From Streptomyces cellostaticus (GTDB taxonomy: Bacteria > Actinomycetota > Actinomycetes > Streptomycetales > Streptomycetaceae): a stretch of 64,000 nt of DNA. The stretch is from assembly GCF_023630175.1 (NCBI RefSeq), contig NZ_JALLIN010000019.1, forward strand, positions 62,001 through 126,000, given 5' to 3'. The notes under the pieces were generated by a model. That model was not told the origin of the DNA and searched no databases. It saw only the letters and a list, made by a program, of their open reading frames with translations. How positions within the stretch are numbered: the first letter of the stretch is position 1; each line of letters opens with the position of its first letter. Of the stretch, positions 27,705 through 36,883 are shown one piece after another. Both the position numbers and the translations under genes were made by a program.

Positions 27705-29237
27705 TCAACGCGCGGCCGCCCGCTCCCTCCGCCGGGAGAGCGGGGCGGTGGTGGCGGCGGCACGGGCGATGTTGCGGGCCATGCCGCCGAAGACCACGGC
27801 GTGGAACGGGGAGACGCCCCACCAGTAGGCCTGGCCCAGCAGCCCGTGCGGGTGGAACAGCGCGCGCTGCCGGTACCGGCAGCGCCCGGCGCCGTCGGGT
27901 TCCACGTACATCTCCAGCCAGGCGAGCCCCGGCAGCCGCATCTCCGCCCGCAGCCGCAGCAGGTGCCCGGGCTCGATCTCCTCCACCCGCCAGAAGTCCA
28001 GCGAGTCGCCCACCCGGAGCCGCTGCCTGTCCCGCCGGCCCCGGCGCAGTCCCACCCCGCCCGCCATCCGGTCCAGCCAGCCGCGCAGCGCCCAGGCGAG
28101 CGGGAAGGAGTACCAGCCGTTCTCCCCGCCGACCCCCTCGACGACCCGCCACAGCGCCTCGGGCGGGGCGTCCACGGCGGTCTCCCGGACGTCCGTGTAC
28201 AGGCTGCCGCCCGCCCAGTCGGGGTCGGTGGGCAGCGGGTCGCTCGGTGCTCCCGGCACCGCGGCCGACGTCCAGCGGGTGACCACCCGGGCGTCGCGGA
28301 CCCGCTGCAGGGCCAGCCGGACCGCCTCGTCGAAGGGCAGCGGATGCCCGGGCGGATGCGGCATGTAGGCCTCGATGTCGTCCTCGTGGCACACCACTTC
28401 GTGGCGCAGCGACTCCGTGAGCGGCCGGGCGATGGACGCGGGCACCGGGGTGACCAGACCGACCCAGTGGCTGGACAGCGTCGGGGTGAGGACGGGCACG
28501 GGCAGGATGACCCGGCGCGGCAGCCCGGCCACCGCCGCGTAGCGGACCATCATCTCCCGGTAGGTCAGGACGTCGGGGCCGCCGATGTCGAAGGTGCGGT
28601 TCACGTCGGCGGGCAGCACCGCGCTGCCCACCAGCAGGCGCAGCACGTCCCGTACCGCGATGGGCTGGATGCGGGTGTGCACCCAGCTCGGGGTGACCAT
28701 GACGGGCAGCCGCTCGGTGAGGTAGCGCAGCATCTCGAAGGAGGCCGAGCCGGAGCCGATGATCACGGCCGCGCGCAGCACCGCGGTGGGCACACCGGAG
28801 TCCATCAGGATGCGGCCGACCTCGGCGCGGGACCGCAGGTGCGGGGAGAGCTCGTGCTCGGGCACCCCCTCGGGGGTGAGCCCGCCCAGGTAGACGATGC
28901 GCCGCACGCCGGCCGCCCGGGCCCGCTCGCCGAAGATCCGGGCGGCCTCGCGGTCGGTCTCCTCGAAGCCGTCCCCGGTGCCGAGCGCGTGGACCAGGTA
29001 GTAGGCCACGTCGACGTCCCGCATGGCCTCCGCGACGGAGTCCGCGTCGGTGACGTCCCCGCGCGCCACCTCTATGTCGCCCGCCCAGGGGTGGTCGCGC
29101 AGCTTGCCGGGGGAACGGGCGAGGCAGCGGACCCGGTGTCCGGCGGCGAGCAGCTCCGGGACGAGCCGGCCGCCGATGTACCCCGTGCCACCCGTCACCA
29201 GGCAGCGCGCACCGCCCTTCACGTCGTCGCCGTGCAT
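27705..29237 (-). CDS. NAD(P)-binding SDR protein with DUF2867 domain
   Basis: 510 residues from the ATG at 29237; a GGAG lies upstream and the Rossmann motif follows soon after. N-terminal atypical short-chain dehydrogenase domain (VTGGTGYIGGRLVPEL, YYLVHALG), then a DUF2867 domain from about residue 330 (ENGWYSFPLAWALRGWLD, FHPHGLLGQAYWW). Proteins of this layout often lie beside photolyases in actinobacteria and may act in photoprotection or quinone chemistry, but their substrate is unknown. First gene of the photolyase operon; divergent from a 55-residue ORF. Confidence 0.85.
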   Translation of the reverse strand: MHGDDVKGGARCLVTGGTGYIGGRLVPELLAAGHRVRCLARSPGKLRDHPWAGDIEVARGDVTDADSVAEAMRDVDVAYYLVHALGTGDGFEETDREAARIFGERARAAGVRRIVYLGGLTPEGVPEHELSPHLRSRAEVGRILMDSGVPTAVLRAAVIIGSGSASFEMLRYLTERLPVMVTPSWVHTRIQPIAVRDVLRLLVGSAVLPADVNRTFDIGGPDVLTYREMMVRYAAVAGLPRRVILPVPVLTPTLSSHWVGLVTPVPASIARPLTESLRHEVVCHEDDIEAYMPHPPGHPLPFDEAVRLALQRVRDARVVTRWTSAAVPGAPSDPLPTDPDWAGGSLYTDVRETAVDAPPEALWRVVEGVGGENGWYSFPLAWALRGWLDRMAGGVGLRRGRRDRQRLRVGDSLDFWRVEEIEPGHLLRLRAEMRLPGLAWLEMYVEPDGAGRCRYRQRALFHPHGLLGQAYWWGVSPFHAVVFGGMARNIARAAATTAPLSRRRERAAAR

Positions 29238-29408
29238 CCGTCTCCGCCCTTCGTGCCGCTGACCGGGTCCTGCCGAGTTCCCCCGTCCGACTCTTCGACG
29301 CGTGCGTGCCCCACGGATGCGGGACATGACGGCGGCCGTCGCGGGCAGGCGGACAACACGGGCCGCGAACGGTCCGGGCCGGTCCCGACGCTGGAGGTGT
29401 GAGCCGCC

Positions 29409-29576
29409 ATGAGCGCGAAGGTGTTGGAACGATTCCCCGCGGGAGCCCCCCGCGGTTCGTGGCCCGCTGAGGAGTACGCGGCCGCGCGCCGCGCCCAGGG
29501 CCAGGCCGCCACCGTGGTGATGGACCTGAAGTCGGACGCCTTCCTCGTCGTGGTGCCGGGCCGGGACGAGGACTGA
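29409..29576 (+). CDS. Small conserved-looking protein, 55 residues
   Basis: MSAKVLERFP at the N-terminus, then a charged middle (EEYAAARRAQGQ) and a hydrophobic strand (DAFLVVVPGRD) before the TGA. It has Streptomyces-like third-position GC and no competing longer frame. RBS is weak (GGAGGTG 13 nt upstream). I believe similar small proteins occur in Streptomyces, but the function is unknown. Divergent from the SDR-photolyase operon, so it could belong to the same light or UV response. Confidence 0.6.
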   Translation: MSAKVLERFPAGAPRGSWPAEEYAAARRAQGQAATVVMDLKSDAFLVVVPGRDED

Positions 29577-29804
29577 CCGCTCCGTCCGACGCCCGGGCCG
29601 TTCCGCCGCGTGCCGTGCCGGGCGCGAGTGCGCCTGCTCCGTCCGCGAAGTGCGCGTTCACGACGGGAGGGACGGTGGCACGCGGGGGCGTCCGCCGCCC
29701 GAGCCGCCCGATACCGGTGTCCCCGCGCCTGGCACCGGTGCCCCGTGGAGCACCGCCTGCGGAATAGCGGTGCCCCGCGCGGCACCGCGTGCCAGACTCC
29801 GCGG

Positions 29805-30710
29805 ATGACCTCCGAAACGATCACCGCGGACGCCTCCGGCACCTTCCGGCTCGGCGACCTCCCCGTCCACCGCATCGGCCTCGGCGCGATGCGGCTCACG
29901 GGCAGCGCCGCCTTCCATCTCGGCACCCCGAGCGAGCGGGAGCGTTCCCTCACCGTGCTGCGCAGGGCCGTCGAACTCGGTGTGAACCACATCGACACGG
30001 CGGCCTTCTACTTCTCGTCCCTGCGCTCCGCCAACGAACTGATCAACACCGCGCTGTCCCCGTACCCCGACGACCTGGTCGTCGTCACCAAGGTGGGCCC
30101 CCACCGCGACGAGCAGGGCGAGTGGGGCGACTCGGCCCGCCCCGAGGAACTGCGCGGGCGCGTCGAGGAGAACCTGCGCCAGCTCGGCCGGGACCACCTC
30201 GACGTCGTGAACTTCCGGCGGCAGGGCCAGGAGTCGATAGCCGAGCACTTCGGTGCCCTCGCCGAACTGCGGGACGCCGGCCTGATCCGGCACCTCGGCG
30301 TCTCCGGCGTCGAACCGGGACACCTCGCCGAGGCCCTGGAGATCGCGCCGGTGGTGTGCGTGCAGAACCGGTACGCGGTGGACCGGCCCGACCCCGTCGG
30401 CGACGAGGTCCTGCGCCGGTGCGGCGAGCACGGCATCGCCTTCGTCCCCTTCTACGCCGTCGCGGGCGGGGCGGGCCAGCACGGGGCGACCGACGCCCAC
30501 GACGAGGCGGTCCTCTCCGTCGCCCGGACGCACGGCGTGAGCCCCGCCCAGATCCGCATCGCCTGGACCCTGCACCAGGGCCGGCACGTCCTCGCCATCC
30601 CCGGCACCGGTGATCCCGCCCACCTCGTGCAGAACGTCGCCGCCGGCGCGCTGCGCCTCACCGGCGAGGAACTCGCCCGGCTCGATGCGGCCCGCGCCCA
30701 GACCGGCTGA
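29805..30710 (+). CDS. Aldo/keto reductase
   Basis: 301 residues. TIM-barrel AKR motifs: GLGAMRLTG, HIDTAAFY (Asp and Tyr), VVTKVG (Lys), GVSGVEPGHL, and the NADPH-binding C-terminus LAIPGTGDPAHLVQN. The usual catalytic His is replaced in DVVNFRRQ, as in one AKR subgroup. It reduces an aldehyde or ketone with NADPH; substrate unknown. ATG at 29805 is the first good start before the barrel. Confidence 0.88.
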   Translation: MTSETITADASGTFRLGDLPVHRIGLGAMRLTGSAAFHLGTPSERERSLTVLRRAVELGVNHIDTAAFYFSSLRSANELINTALSPYPDDLVVVTKVGPHRDEQGEWGDSARPEELRGRVEENLRQLGRDHLDVVNFRRQGQESIAEHFGALAELRDAGLIRHLGVSGVEPGHLAEALEIAPVVCVQNRYAVDRPDPVGDEVLRRCGEHGIAFVPFYAVAGGAGQHGATDAHDEAVLSVARTHGVSPAQIRIAWTLHQGRHVLAIPGTGDPAHLVQNVAAGALRLTGEELARLDAARAQTG

Positions 30711-30812
30711 CCACCGGAGCGCCGCGCACGCGTGGCGGCGCGGCCGGCGGCCGGCCGGTGACGGCCACCCGCGGACGCGGCCACCGCACGGGTGGGCGGC
30801 ACGACCGGCCGA

Positions 30813-30825
30813 CTACACTGGCGTA
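30813..30825. promoter_or_regulatory. Possible BlaI-type operator
   Basis: CTAC and GTAG flank a 6-nt centre, 47 bp before the regulator gene. BlaI/MecI sites contain such TAC/GTA dyads but usually with a shorter centre. TACACT within it could also be the -10 element. Weak candidate for autoregulation. Confidence 0.3.
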
Positions 30826-30871
30826 GCCGGTCCGGTGGACCGTGGACGAGGACGGGGTGAGGAACGATCCG

Positions 30872-31243
30872 ATGACCGACGCCAGGGACGCGCGCAGACC
30901 GGCCGGCGAGCTCGAAGCGAGCGTGATGGCCGCCCTCTGGGCCGCCGGCGCGCCCCAGACCCCCGGCCAGGTCCAGCTCGGCCTCGGCGGCGGCCTCGCC
31001 CGTACGACGGTCACCACGATCCTGACCCGGCTGCACGACAAGGGTGTCGTCGACCGGCGGCGCCAGGGGCGCGGCTACGCCTACTTCCCGGTCCAGGACG
31101 CCCAGGGCCTCACCGCCCGCCGGATGCACACCGAGCTCGACCGGGACGACGACCGCGAGACCGTCCTCGCCCGCTTCGTCGCCCAGCTCAGCCCCGGCGA
31201 CGAACGCATCCTGCGGGACCTGCTCGAACCCGGCGACCAGTGA
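30872..31243 (+). CDS. BlaI/MecI/CopY-family transcriptional regulator
   Basis: 123 residues from the ATG at 30872 (TGAGG upstream; an earlier GTG at 30842 is possible). Winged-helix domain with the family pattern LEASVMAALWAAG, ARTTVTTILTRLHDKGVVDR and GRGYAYFPV. Such repressors bind a dyad and are inactivated by a partner M56 membrane protease. The next gene is exactly that, overlapping by GTGA. Confidence 0.92.
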   Translation: MTDARDARRPAGELEASVMAALWAAGAPQTPGQVQLGLGGGLARTTVTTILTRLHDKGVVDRRRQGRGYAYFPVQDAQGLTARRMHTELDRDDDRETVLARFVAQLSPGDERILRDLLEPGDQ

Positions 31244-32169
31244 CCGCCCTGCTCCTGCTCCCGCTGCTGCTGCCGTGCGCCCTGCCGCCGCTGGCCCGCC
31301 GGGCGAACGACCGGCTCCCCCCGGTGGCCGCCCTGTGGGCGGTCACCGCGTGCGCGGTCGTCCTGGCGGGCTGCTCGCTGGCCGCGCTCGGCCTGTGCCT
31401 GCTGACGGGCCTGCTCGAACTGCCGCTGTTCGCCGCGCTCGGTGAGCTGATCCACCCGCTGCGCACCGGCTCGGACCTCCTGGTCCTGCCCGCCGCCGCG
31501 GTCTCCGTCGGAGCCCTCGCGCTGTGCGCCTGGACCCTGGCCCGATCCGTCCTGCGCCAGGCCCGCGCCTTCCGGACCGCCCGCACGGAGGCCGGGCGCG
31601 GGCCCGCGGCGGGGGACCTGTGCGTGGTGGAATCCGTCCGCCCGGACGCCTACGCGCTGCCCGGCCGCCCGCACCGCATCGTCGTCACCACCGCCATGCT
31701 GCGCTGTCTCGACGGCCCCGAGCGTGAGGCGCTGTTCGCGCACGAGCGGGCGCACAACCAGGGCGGCCACCACTACTTCCTCGCCGCCGCCGAGCTCGCG
31801 GCGCACTGCCACCCCGCCCTCCGCCCGGTCCGCGACTGCATCCGGCTCGCCGCCGAGCGTGCCGCCGACGAGGCCGCCGCCGACCGGGTCGGGGACCGCC
31901 GGCTTACCGCCCGCGCCATCGCCCGGGCCGCCCTGGCGGCCCAGGCCGAGCCCTCCGGGCGGCCCGCCTTCGCCGCCGCCGCGACGGCCGGCCCCGTACC
32001 TCAGCGGGTCCGGGCCCTGCTCACCGGCGCGCCCGCGCCCGGCCGGGCCGGCCGCCCGGTCGCCGCCCTGCTCCTCGTCTGCGCCGTCGTCTCCAGCGGG
32101 GCCTCGGCGACCGCCCTGGCCGACGTCCACCACCGGGTCGAGGTCGCCCAGGGCGATCAGCGCCCCTGA
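31240..32169 (+). CDS. M56-family membrane metallopeptidase (BlaR1-like, no sensor domain)
   Basis: 309 residues. GTG start overlaps the TGA of the regulator gene (GTGA), so the pair is translationally coupled. Three N-terminal hydrophobic helices, then the zinc motif HERAH near residue 168 with the downstream AADEAAAD acidic region, then a last helix near the C-terminus. It lacks the penicillin-binding sensor domain of BlaR1. By analogy it cleaves the upstream repressor after a membrane signal; what it senses and which genes are controlled is unknown. Confidence 0.9.
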   Translation: MTALLLLPLLLPCALPPLARRANDRLPPVAALWAVTACAVVLAGCSLAALGLCLLTGLLELPLFAALGELIHPLRTGSDLLVLPAAAVSVGALALCAWTLARSVLRQARAFRTARTEAGRGPAAGDLCVVESVRPDAYALPGRPHRIVVTTAMLRCLDGPEREALFAHERAHNQGGHHYFLAAAELAAHCHPALRPVRDCIRLAAERAADEAAADRVGDRRLTARAIARAALAAQAEPSGRPAFAAAATAGPVPQRVRALLTGAPAPGRAGRPVAALLLVCAVVSSGASATALADVHHRVEVAQGDQRP

Positions 32170-32239
32170 CCGCACCGCCGGACGCCGGGCCCGCGAGCCC
32201 GCGCCCACCCACCTTCGCCGCGGTGACTGGCGCTCGCGG

Positions 32240-32255
32240 GGTTTTACGTATAACC
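32240..32255. promoter_or_regulatory. Near-perfect palindrome before a VOC gene
   Basis: GGTTTTACGTATAACC is a 16-bp palindrome centred on ACGT with a single mismatched pair. It is AT-rich in a GC-rich setting, 35 bp before the ATG, and contains TATAAC, which could be a -10 box. Likely an operator overlapping a promoter. Confidence 0.5.
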
Positions 32256-32289
32256 TCACCCGCCAGTCCACCCCCACCGGAAGGCCCCG

Positions 32290-32697
32290 ATGCGACGCGT
32301 TGCCCTGGTCACCCTCGTCGTGGACGACTACGACGAGGCCATCCGCTTCTACACCGACGCCCTCGGGTTCCGGCTGGCCGAGGACGAGCCCCGGCCGGAC
32401 GGCTCCCGCTGGGTCGTCGTGGAGCCCGGCGCGCGGGGTGAGGGTGCGGCCGGACCCGGTACCGGCCTGCTCCTCGCCCGGGCCACGGGTGAGGAGCAGC
32501 GCGCCCGGGTGGGGGACCAGACCGGGGGGCGCGTCGGCTTCTTCCTGCACACCGACGACTTCGCCCGCGACCACACCCGGATGACCGCCGCCGGCGTGAC
32601 CTTCCTGGAGGAGCCGCGGCGCGAGCCGTACGGCACGGTCGCCGTCTTCCAGGACCTGTACGGCAACCGCTGGGACCTGCTCCAGCCCGCCGCCTGA
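32290..32697 (+). CDS. VOC/glyoxalase-like protein
   Basis: 135 residues, one vicinal-oxygen-chelate domain with two beta-alpha-beta units: VTLVVDDYDEAIRFYTDALGFRL at the start and VFQDLYGNRWDLLQ at the end. Metal ligand candidates are the terminal Glu/Asp residues; no lone activity can be assigned. ATG at 32290 behind GGAAGG. Confidence 0.85.
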   Translation: MRRVALVTLVVDDYDEAIRFYTDALGFRLAEDEPRPDGSRWVVVEPGARGEGAAGPGTGLLLARATGEEQRARVGDQTGGRVGFFLHTDDFARDHTRMTAAGVTFLEEPRREPYGTVAVFQDLYGNRWDLLQPAA

Positions 32698-32743
32698 CCC
32701 TCCTCCCGCCACTCGGACCCACCTGCCCTAGGAAAGAACCACC

Positions 32744-33814
32744 ATGACCGCTACGCGCGTAGACTCCGCCCTCCTCCGCCGCCTGCCCAAGGCCGTCCTG
32801 CACGACCACCTCGACGGCGGCCTGCGCCCCGCCACCGTCGTGGACCTCGCCGCCGCGGTCGGCCACACCCTGCCCACCACCGACCCCGACGAGCTCGCCG
32901 CCTGGTACGTCGAGGCCGCCAACTCCGGCGACCTGGTGCGCTACATAGCCACCTTCGAGCACACCCTCGCCGTCATGCAGAACCGCGAGGGCCTGCTGCG
33001 GGTCGCCGAGGAGTACGTCCTCGACCTCGCCGCCGACGGTGTCGTCTACGCCGAGGTGCGCTACGCCCCCGAGCTGAACACCAGGGGCGGGCTGTCGATG
33101 AGCGAGGTCGTGGAGACGGTGCAGGAGGGTCTCGCCGCCGGTATGGCCAAGGCGGCGGCCGCCGGCACCCCGGTGCGCGTCGGCACCCTGCTCTGCGGCA
33201 TGCGGATGTTCGACCGCGTCCGCGAGGCCGCCGACCTGGCCGTCGCCCACCGCGACGCCGGTGTCGTCGGCTTCGACATCGCCGGCGCCGAGGACGGCTT
33301 CCCGCCGGCCGACCACCTGGCCGCCTTCGAGCACCTGCGCCGCGAGAGCGTGCCGTTCACCATCCACGCCGGCGAGGCGCACGGCCTGCCCAGCATCCAC
33401 CAGGCCCTGCAGGTGTGCGGCGCCCAGCGCATCGGTCACGGTGTGCGCATCACCGAGGACATCGTCGACGGCAAGCTCGGCCGGCTGGCCGGCTGGGTGC
33501 GCGACCGCCGGATCCCGCTGGAGATGTGCCCGACCTCCAACCTCCAGACCGGCTGCGCCCGCTCGATCGGCGAGCACCCGATCACCGCGCTGAAGGACCT
33601 CGGCTTCCGGGTCACCCTCAACACGGACAACCGCCTGGTGTCGGGCACGACCATGACCCGGGAGATGTCCCTGCTGGTCGAGGAGGCCGGCTGGACGGTG
33701 GAGGACCTGCGCACCGTCACCGTGAACGCTCTCAAGAGCGCGTTCATCCCGTTCGACGAGCGCAGGGCGCTCATCGACGACGTGGTGCTGCCGGGTTACG
33801 CGGCCGCGCTCTGA
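32744..33814 (+). CDS. add: Adenosine deaminase
   Basis: 356 residues. Metal-dependent deaminase TIM barrel: [11 protein letters not shown] (zinc-binding His pair), TIHAGEAHG (His and Glu), RIGHGVRI, and [12 protein letters not shown] (catalytic Asp). Converts adenosine or deoxyadenosine to inosine in purine salvage. Streptomyces often carry several copies. The 3' end overlaps the convergent DinB-like gene by 19 bp. Confidence 0.93.
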   Translation: MTATRVDSALLRRLPKAVLHDHLDGGLRPATVVDLAAAVGHTLPTTDPDELAAWYVEAANSGDLVRYIATFEHTLAVMQNREGLLRVAEEYVLDLAADGVVYAEVRYAPELNTRGGLSMSEVVETVQEGLAAGMAKAAAAGTPVRVGTLLCGMRMFDRVREAADLAVAHRDAGVVGFDIAGAEDGFPPADHLAAFEHLRRESVPFTIHAGEAHGLPSIHQALQVCGAQRIGHGVRITEDIVDGKLGRLAGWVRDRRIPLEMCPTSNLQTGCARSIGEHPITALKDLGFRVTLNTDNRLVSGTTMTREMSLLVEEAGWTVEDLRTVTVNALKSAFIPFDERRALIDDVVLPGYAAAL

Positions 33815-34311
33815 GCGAGCCCCCGCAGGTAGGCGGCCTGTCCGACGTGCTGGAGATCGTCGGACAGGACGCTCACCAGGCGCGCGCCCAGTGTGACCGG
33901 CGGGTCCCAGCGCTCGTCCACGATCCGTTCCAGGTCCTTGGCGGCGAGGCCGCGCAGGGCGCCCAGGGTCCGCTCGTGGACGGCGTCGTAGTAGCCGGTG
34001 AGCCGTTCCGCCGACTCGACCCGAACCTTCGCGACCTCCTCGGGGCCGTGCCCGTAACCGGTGTCGTGCCGGGGCAGGCCGAGCCCGAAGCGCTTCTCCC
34101 AGCCCTGGGACAGCCAGACCTGGTCGAGGCCGAAGGCGTCGGCGACGTGGTCGTCCTGCACCCGGGCGAGGTGCCAGACGAGCCAGGCGGCGGAGTTGGC
34201 GCCGGGCGCCGGACGGAAGTGCAGTTCGTCGGGTCCGAGGCCCTCGATCGCGGCGTGGACTTCTTCCCGGACACGGCCGTAGCCGTCGATGAGGATGTCC
34301 TTGGCGTGCAT
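33796..34311 (-). CDS. DinB-family (DUF664-like) protein
   Basis: 171 residues from the ATG at 34311, preceded by GGTGGA; ATGs at 34323 and 34341 are alternatives. Four-helix DinB fold: [17 protein letters not shown] gives one His of the metal site, and [14 protein letters not shown] a second near the C-terminus. Actinobacterial members include mycothiol-dependent enzymes and proteins of unknown role. Convergent with adenosine deaminase and overlapping its 3' end. Confidence 0.85.
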   Translation of the reverse strand: MHAKDILIDGYGRVREEVHAAIEGLGPDELHFRPAPGANSAAWLVWHLARVQDDHVADAFGLDQVWLSQGWEKRFGLGLPRHDTGYGHGPEEVAKVRVESAERLTGYYDAVHERTLGALRGLAAKDLERIVDERWDPPVTLGARLVSVLSDDLQHVGQAAYLRGLAQSAAA

Positions 34312-34366
34312 GACGTCCACCATCGCGCATCGCGCCCGCAACCGCCCGACCGGCGCGCCCCTGCCG

Positions 34367-35257
34367 TCAGGGCGCCCCGCCGTCCGCGGCCAGGAGTGTG
34401 ACCAGGGCCCGGGCCGCGGGGCTGGTGGCGCGCTCCGGCGGCAGCAGGGCGACGGTCTCGTACTCCGCCTGGACCGCGCCCTTCACGGGCAGCGCCGTCA
34501 GCGAGGGGCGCTTGTGCCGGAAGTGCCGCGGCACGACGGCGATGCCGAGGTTCTCGTCGACCAGGTCCAGCAGGCTGTGAACGTCGTTGACCTCCAGCGC
34601 GACCGTGCGCCGGAGACCGGTGGCGGCGAAGGCGGCGTCGGTGGTGCGGCGCGGGCCCCAGTCCGGGTGGAAGTCCACGAACACCTCGCCGGCCAGGTCG
34701 TCCGGCACGAGCACCGCGCCGGTCGCGGCGAGCCGGTGGCTGGGATGGCACAGCACCGTCATGGGCTCACCGGTCAGCGACACCGAGCGGAGCTGGTCGG
34801 TGTCGGCCTGGGTGCGGTAGGCGAAGGCCAGGTCCAGCCGCCCCGCGGCCACCTCCTCGGCCAGTGCCCCCGAGCCCGCCTGCCGCAGCCGGATCTCCAC
34901 GTCCGGATGCCGGCGCCGGAAGGCCGCCAGCAGCCCCGCCACGTGCACCCCGGCGATGCACTGCTCGGTGCCCAGCGCCAGCGTGCCGCGCAGCACGCCC
35001 TGCACCGCGGCCACCGCCTCGTGCGCCGAGCGCACCTGCGCCAGGATCCGCTCGGCCTCCACCAGCAGCGCGCGCCCCGCCTCGGTGAGCGTCACCCGGC
35101 GGGTGGTCCGCACGAACAGCGGCGCCCGCAGCTCGCGCTCCAGCGCCCGGATCGAGGCCGACAGACCGGACTGGGACACCAGGAGGCGCTCGGCGGCCCG
35201 GGTGAAGTGCTGGTCCTCGGCGACCGCGACGAAGTGCTGGAGATGGCGCAGTTCCAT
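34367..35257 (-). CDS. LysR-family transcriptional regulator
   Basis: 296 residues. N-terminal winged helix (MELRHLQHFVAVAEDQHFTR, SQSGLSASIRALEREL) and a periplasmic-binding-like effector domain (LRQAGSGALAEEVAAGRLDL). Typical LysR length. It is divergent from an aldo/keto reductase gene across 111 bp that contain an ATCCG-N11-CGGAT dyad, the normal arrangement for a LysR target; the reductase is its probable target. Confidence 0.92.
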   Translation of the reverse strand: MELRHLQHFVAVAEDQHFTRAAERLLVSQSGLSASIRALERELRAPLFVRTTRRVTLTEAGRALLVEAERILAQVRSAHEAVAAVQGVLRGTLALGTEQCIAGVHVAGLLAAFRRRHPDVEIRLRQAGSGALAEEVAAGRLDLAFAYRTQADTDQLRSVSLTGEPMTVLCHPSHRLAATGAVLVPDDLAGEVFVDFHPDWGPRRTTDAAFAATGLRRTVALEVNDVHSLLDLVDENLGIAVVPRHFRHKRPSLTALPVKGAVQAEYETVALLPPERATSPAARALVTLLAADGGAP

Positions 35258-35270
35258 GATTGAGAAGCCT

Positions 35271-35291
35271 ATCCGCTGAATCGCATCGGAT
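35271..35291. promoter_or_regulatory. Candidate LysR operator
   Basis: ATCCG and CGGAT are perfect arms separated by 11 nt, the spacing seen in LysR sites (T-N11-A type). It lies 14 bp upstream of the lysR start and 78 bp upstream of the divergent reductase. Confidence 0.5.
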
Positions 35292-35368
35292 TCTTCTGTT
35301 GGACCGCTGCCCGGCGTCCGGTGAAGGGTGGAACCGGTAGATCTTGTGTCCATCCCTCTGGAGTCGCG

Positions 35369-36361
35369 TTGTACACCGCACACCCCGACCGCTACGCGGA
35401 CATGCCCTACCGGCGCGCCGGACGCAGCGGTCTGAAGCTCCCCGCGCTGTCGCTCGGCCTGTGGCACAACTTCGGGCCCGACCGGCCCGCCGAGACCCGG
35501 CGCGCCATCCTGCGCCGTGCCTTCGACCTCGGCGTCACCCACTTCGACCTGGCCAACAACTACGGCCCGCCGCCCGGTGCCGCGGAGTCCGCGCTCGGCG
35601 AGGCACTGAAGGCCGACTTCACCCCCTACCGCGACGAACTGGTGATCTCCACCAAGGCCGGCTACCTGATGTGGCCCGGCCCGTACGGCGAATGGGGCTC
35701 GCGCAAGTACCTGCTGTCCTCTCTCGACCAGAGCCTTCGGCGGATGGGCCTGGAACACGTCGACATCTTCTACTCGCACCGCTTCGACCCGGACACTCCG
35801 CTGGAGGAGACGATGGGCGCCCTGCACACGGCGGTGCGCCAGGGCAAGGCGCTCTACGTCGGCGTCTCCAACTACTCCGCCGAGCAGACCCGCGAAGCGG
35901 CCCGGATCCTCGCCGATCTCGGCACCCCGCTCCTCGTCCACCAGCCGCGCTACTCGATGCTCGACCGCCGCCCCGAGGACGAGGGCGTGCTGGACGCCCT
36001 GGACGAGCTGCGGGCCGGGTCCGTCGTCTACTCCCCGCTGGAGCAGGGCCTGCTCACCGGGCGCTACCTCGACGGCGTCCCGGAGGGTTCCCGGGCCGCG
36101 AGCGACAGCCCGTTCCTGAACTCGGACGCCGTCACCGAGGACCTGGTCGGCCGGCTGCGCGCCCTGGACGCGATCGCGAGGTCCCGTGGGCAGTCCCTGG
36201 CCCAGATGGCCCTGGCCTGGGTGCTGCGCGGCGGCCGGGTCACCTCCGCGCTGGTCGGTGCGAGCAGCCCGCGGCAGCTCGAGGACAGCGTCGGGGCGGT
36301 GCGCCGACTCGACTTCGACGACGAGGAGCTGGCGCGCATCGACGCCGTCGTGAAGGGCTGA
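35369..36361 (+). CDS. Aldo/keto reductase (YghZ-like)
   Basis: 330 residues from a TTG at 35369 with TGGAG 8 nt upstream; the next Met would remove the first strand of the barrel. AKR motifs: LSLGLWHNFG, HFDLANNYGPP (Asp, Tyr), ISTKAGYLMW (Lys), IFYSHRFD (His), and ALVGASSPRQLED (NADPH). The WPGPYGEWGSRKYLL loop is characteristic of YghZ/L-glyceraldehyde 3-phosphate reductase relatives. Probably reduces small aldehydes or methylglyoxal; target of the adjacent LysR regulator. Confidence 0.88.
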   Translation: MYTAHPDRYADMPYRRAGRSGLKLPALSLGLWHNFGPDRPAETRRAILRRAFDLGVTHFDLANNYGPPPGAAESALGEALKADFTPYRDELVISTKAGYLMWPGPYGEWGSRKYLLSSLDQSLRRMGLEHVDIFYSHRFDPDTPLEETMGALHTAVRQGKALYVGVSNYSAEQTREAARILADLGTPLLVHQPRYSMLDRRPEDEGVLDALDELRAGSVVYSPLEQGLLTGRYLDGVPEGSRAASDSPFLNSDAVTEDLVGRLRALDAIARSRGQSLAQMALAWVLRGGRVTSALVGASSPRQLEDSVGAVRRLDFDDEELARIDAVVKG

Positions 36362-36371
36362 GAACACCGGA

Positions 36372-36406
36372 ACCGGCGGCCGGACCATGCGCGTCCGGCC
36401 GCCGGT
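36372..36406. terminator. Terminator between convergent genes
   Basis: A perfect 14-bp stem (ACCGGCGGCCGGAC and its complement) with a 7-nt loop, 10 bp after the reductase stop and 100 bp past the SnoaL-like gene end. Confidence 0.8.
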
Positions 36407-36508
36407 CCCGGGGCGCCGCGGGCCGCGATTTCCGCGCGGTACCGCCCGCGCATTCGCTGGGAATTCCCGCCGCGGAACTCCGCACCGGCGTCGTCGCCGA
36501 TCGCGGCC

Positions 36509-36883
36509 TCAGACCTCCGGCGGGACCCGGTCCAGGAATCCCAGCACCTGCCGGATGCGGCCCTCGCCGTCCAGGGTGATCACGTCGAACCCGGCGACCG
36601 GGGCCGAGCCGTCCCGCTCGTTCACCAGCTCCCAGCCGAAGCGGGCGATGTCGTGGTGCCCGTCCACCGCGCCGTGCGGACGGAACACGAAGCCGGGGAA
36701 CTGCTCGTGGACCGCCGTGATCACGGCAGCGATCCCCTCGTGCCCGCGCACCTCGGCCAGTGGATCGGTGTAGCCGCCGTCCTCGGTCCAGGCCGCGGCG
36801 ACGGCCTTGCGCAGGGCCTCCGGCTCGACGGCGTTCCAGGCCTCGAAGTAACGGGCGACGGCACCCTCGTAGTTCACGGACAT
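36509..36883 (-). CDS. SnoaL/NTF2-like protein
   Basis: 124 residues, a single NTF2-like alpha+beta barrel (YEGAVARYFEAWNAVEPEAL, YTDPLAEVRG, RFGWELVNERDG, FDVITLDGEGRIRQ). Members include polyketide cyclases and small isomerases, but most are unassigned. ATG is preceded at 10 nt by GGAGG. A perfect 8-bp inverted repeat lies about 40 bp upstream. Confidence 0.85.
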   Translation of the reverse strand: MSVNYEGAVARYFEAWNAVEPEALRKAVAAAWTEDGGYTDPLAEVRGHEGIAAVITAVHEQFPGFVFRPHGAVDGHHDIARFGWELVNERDGSAPVAGFDVITLDGEGRIRQVLGFLDRVPPEV

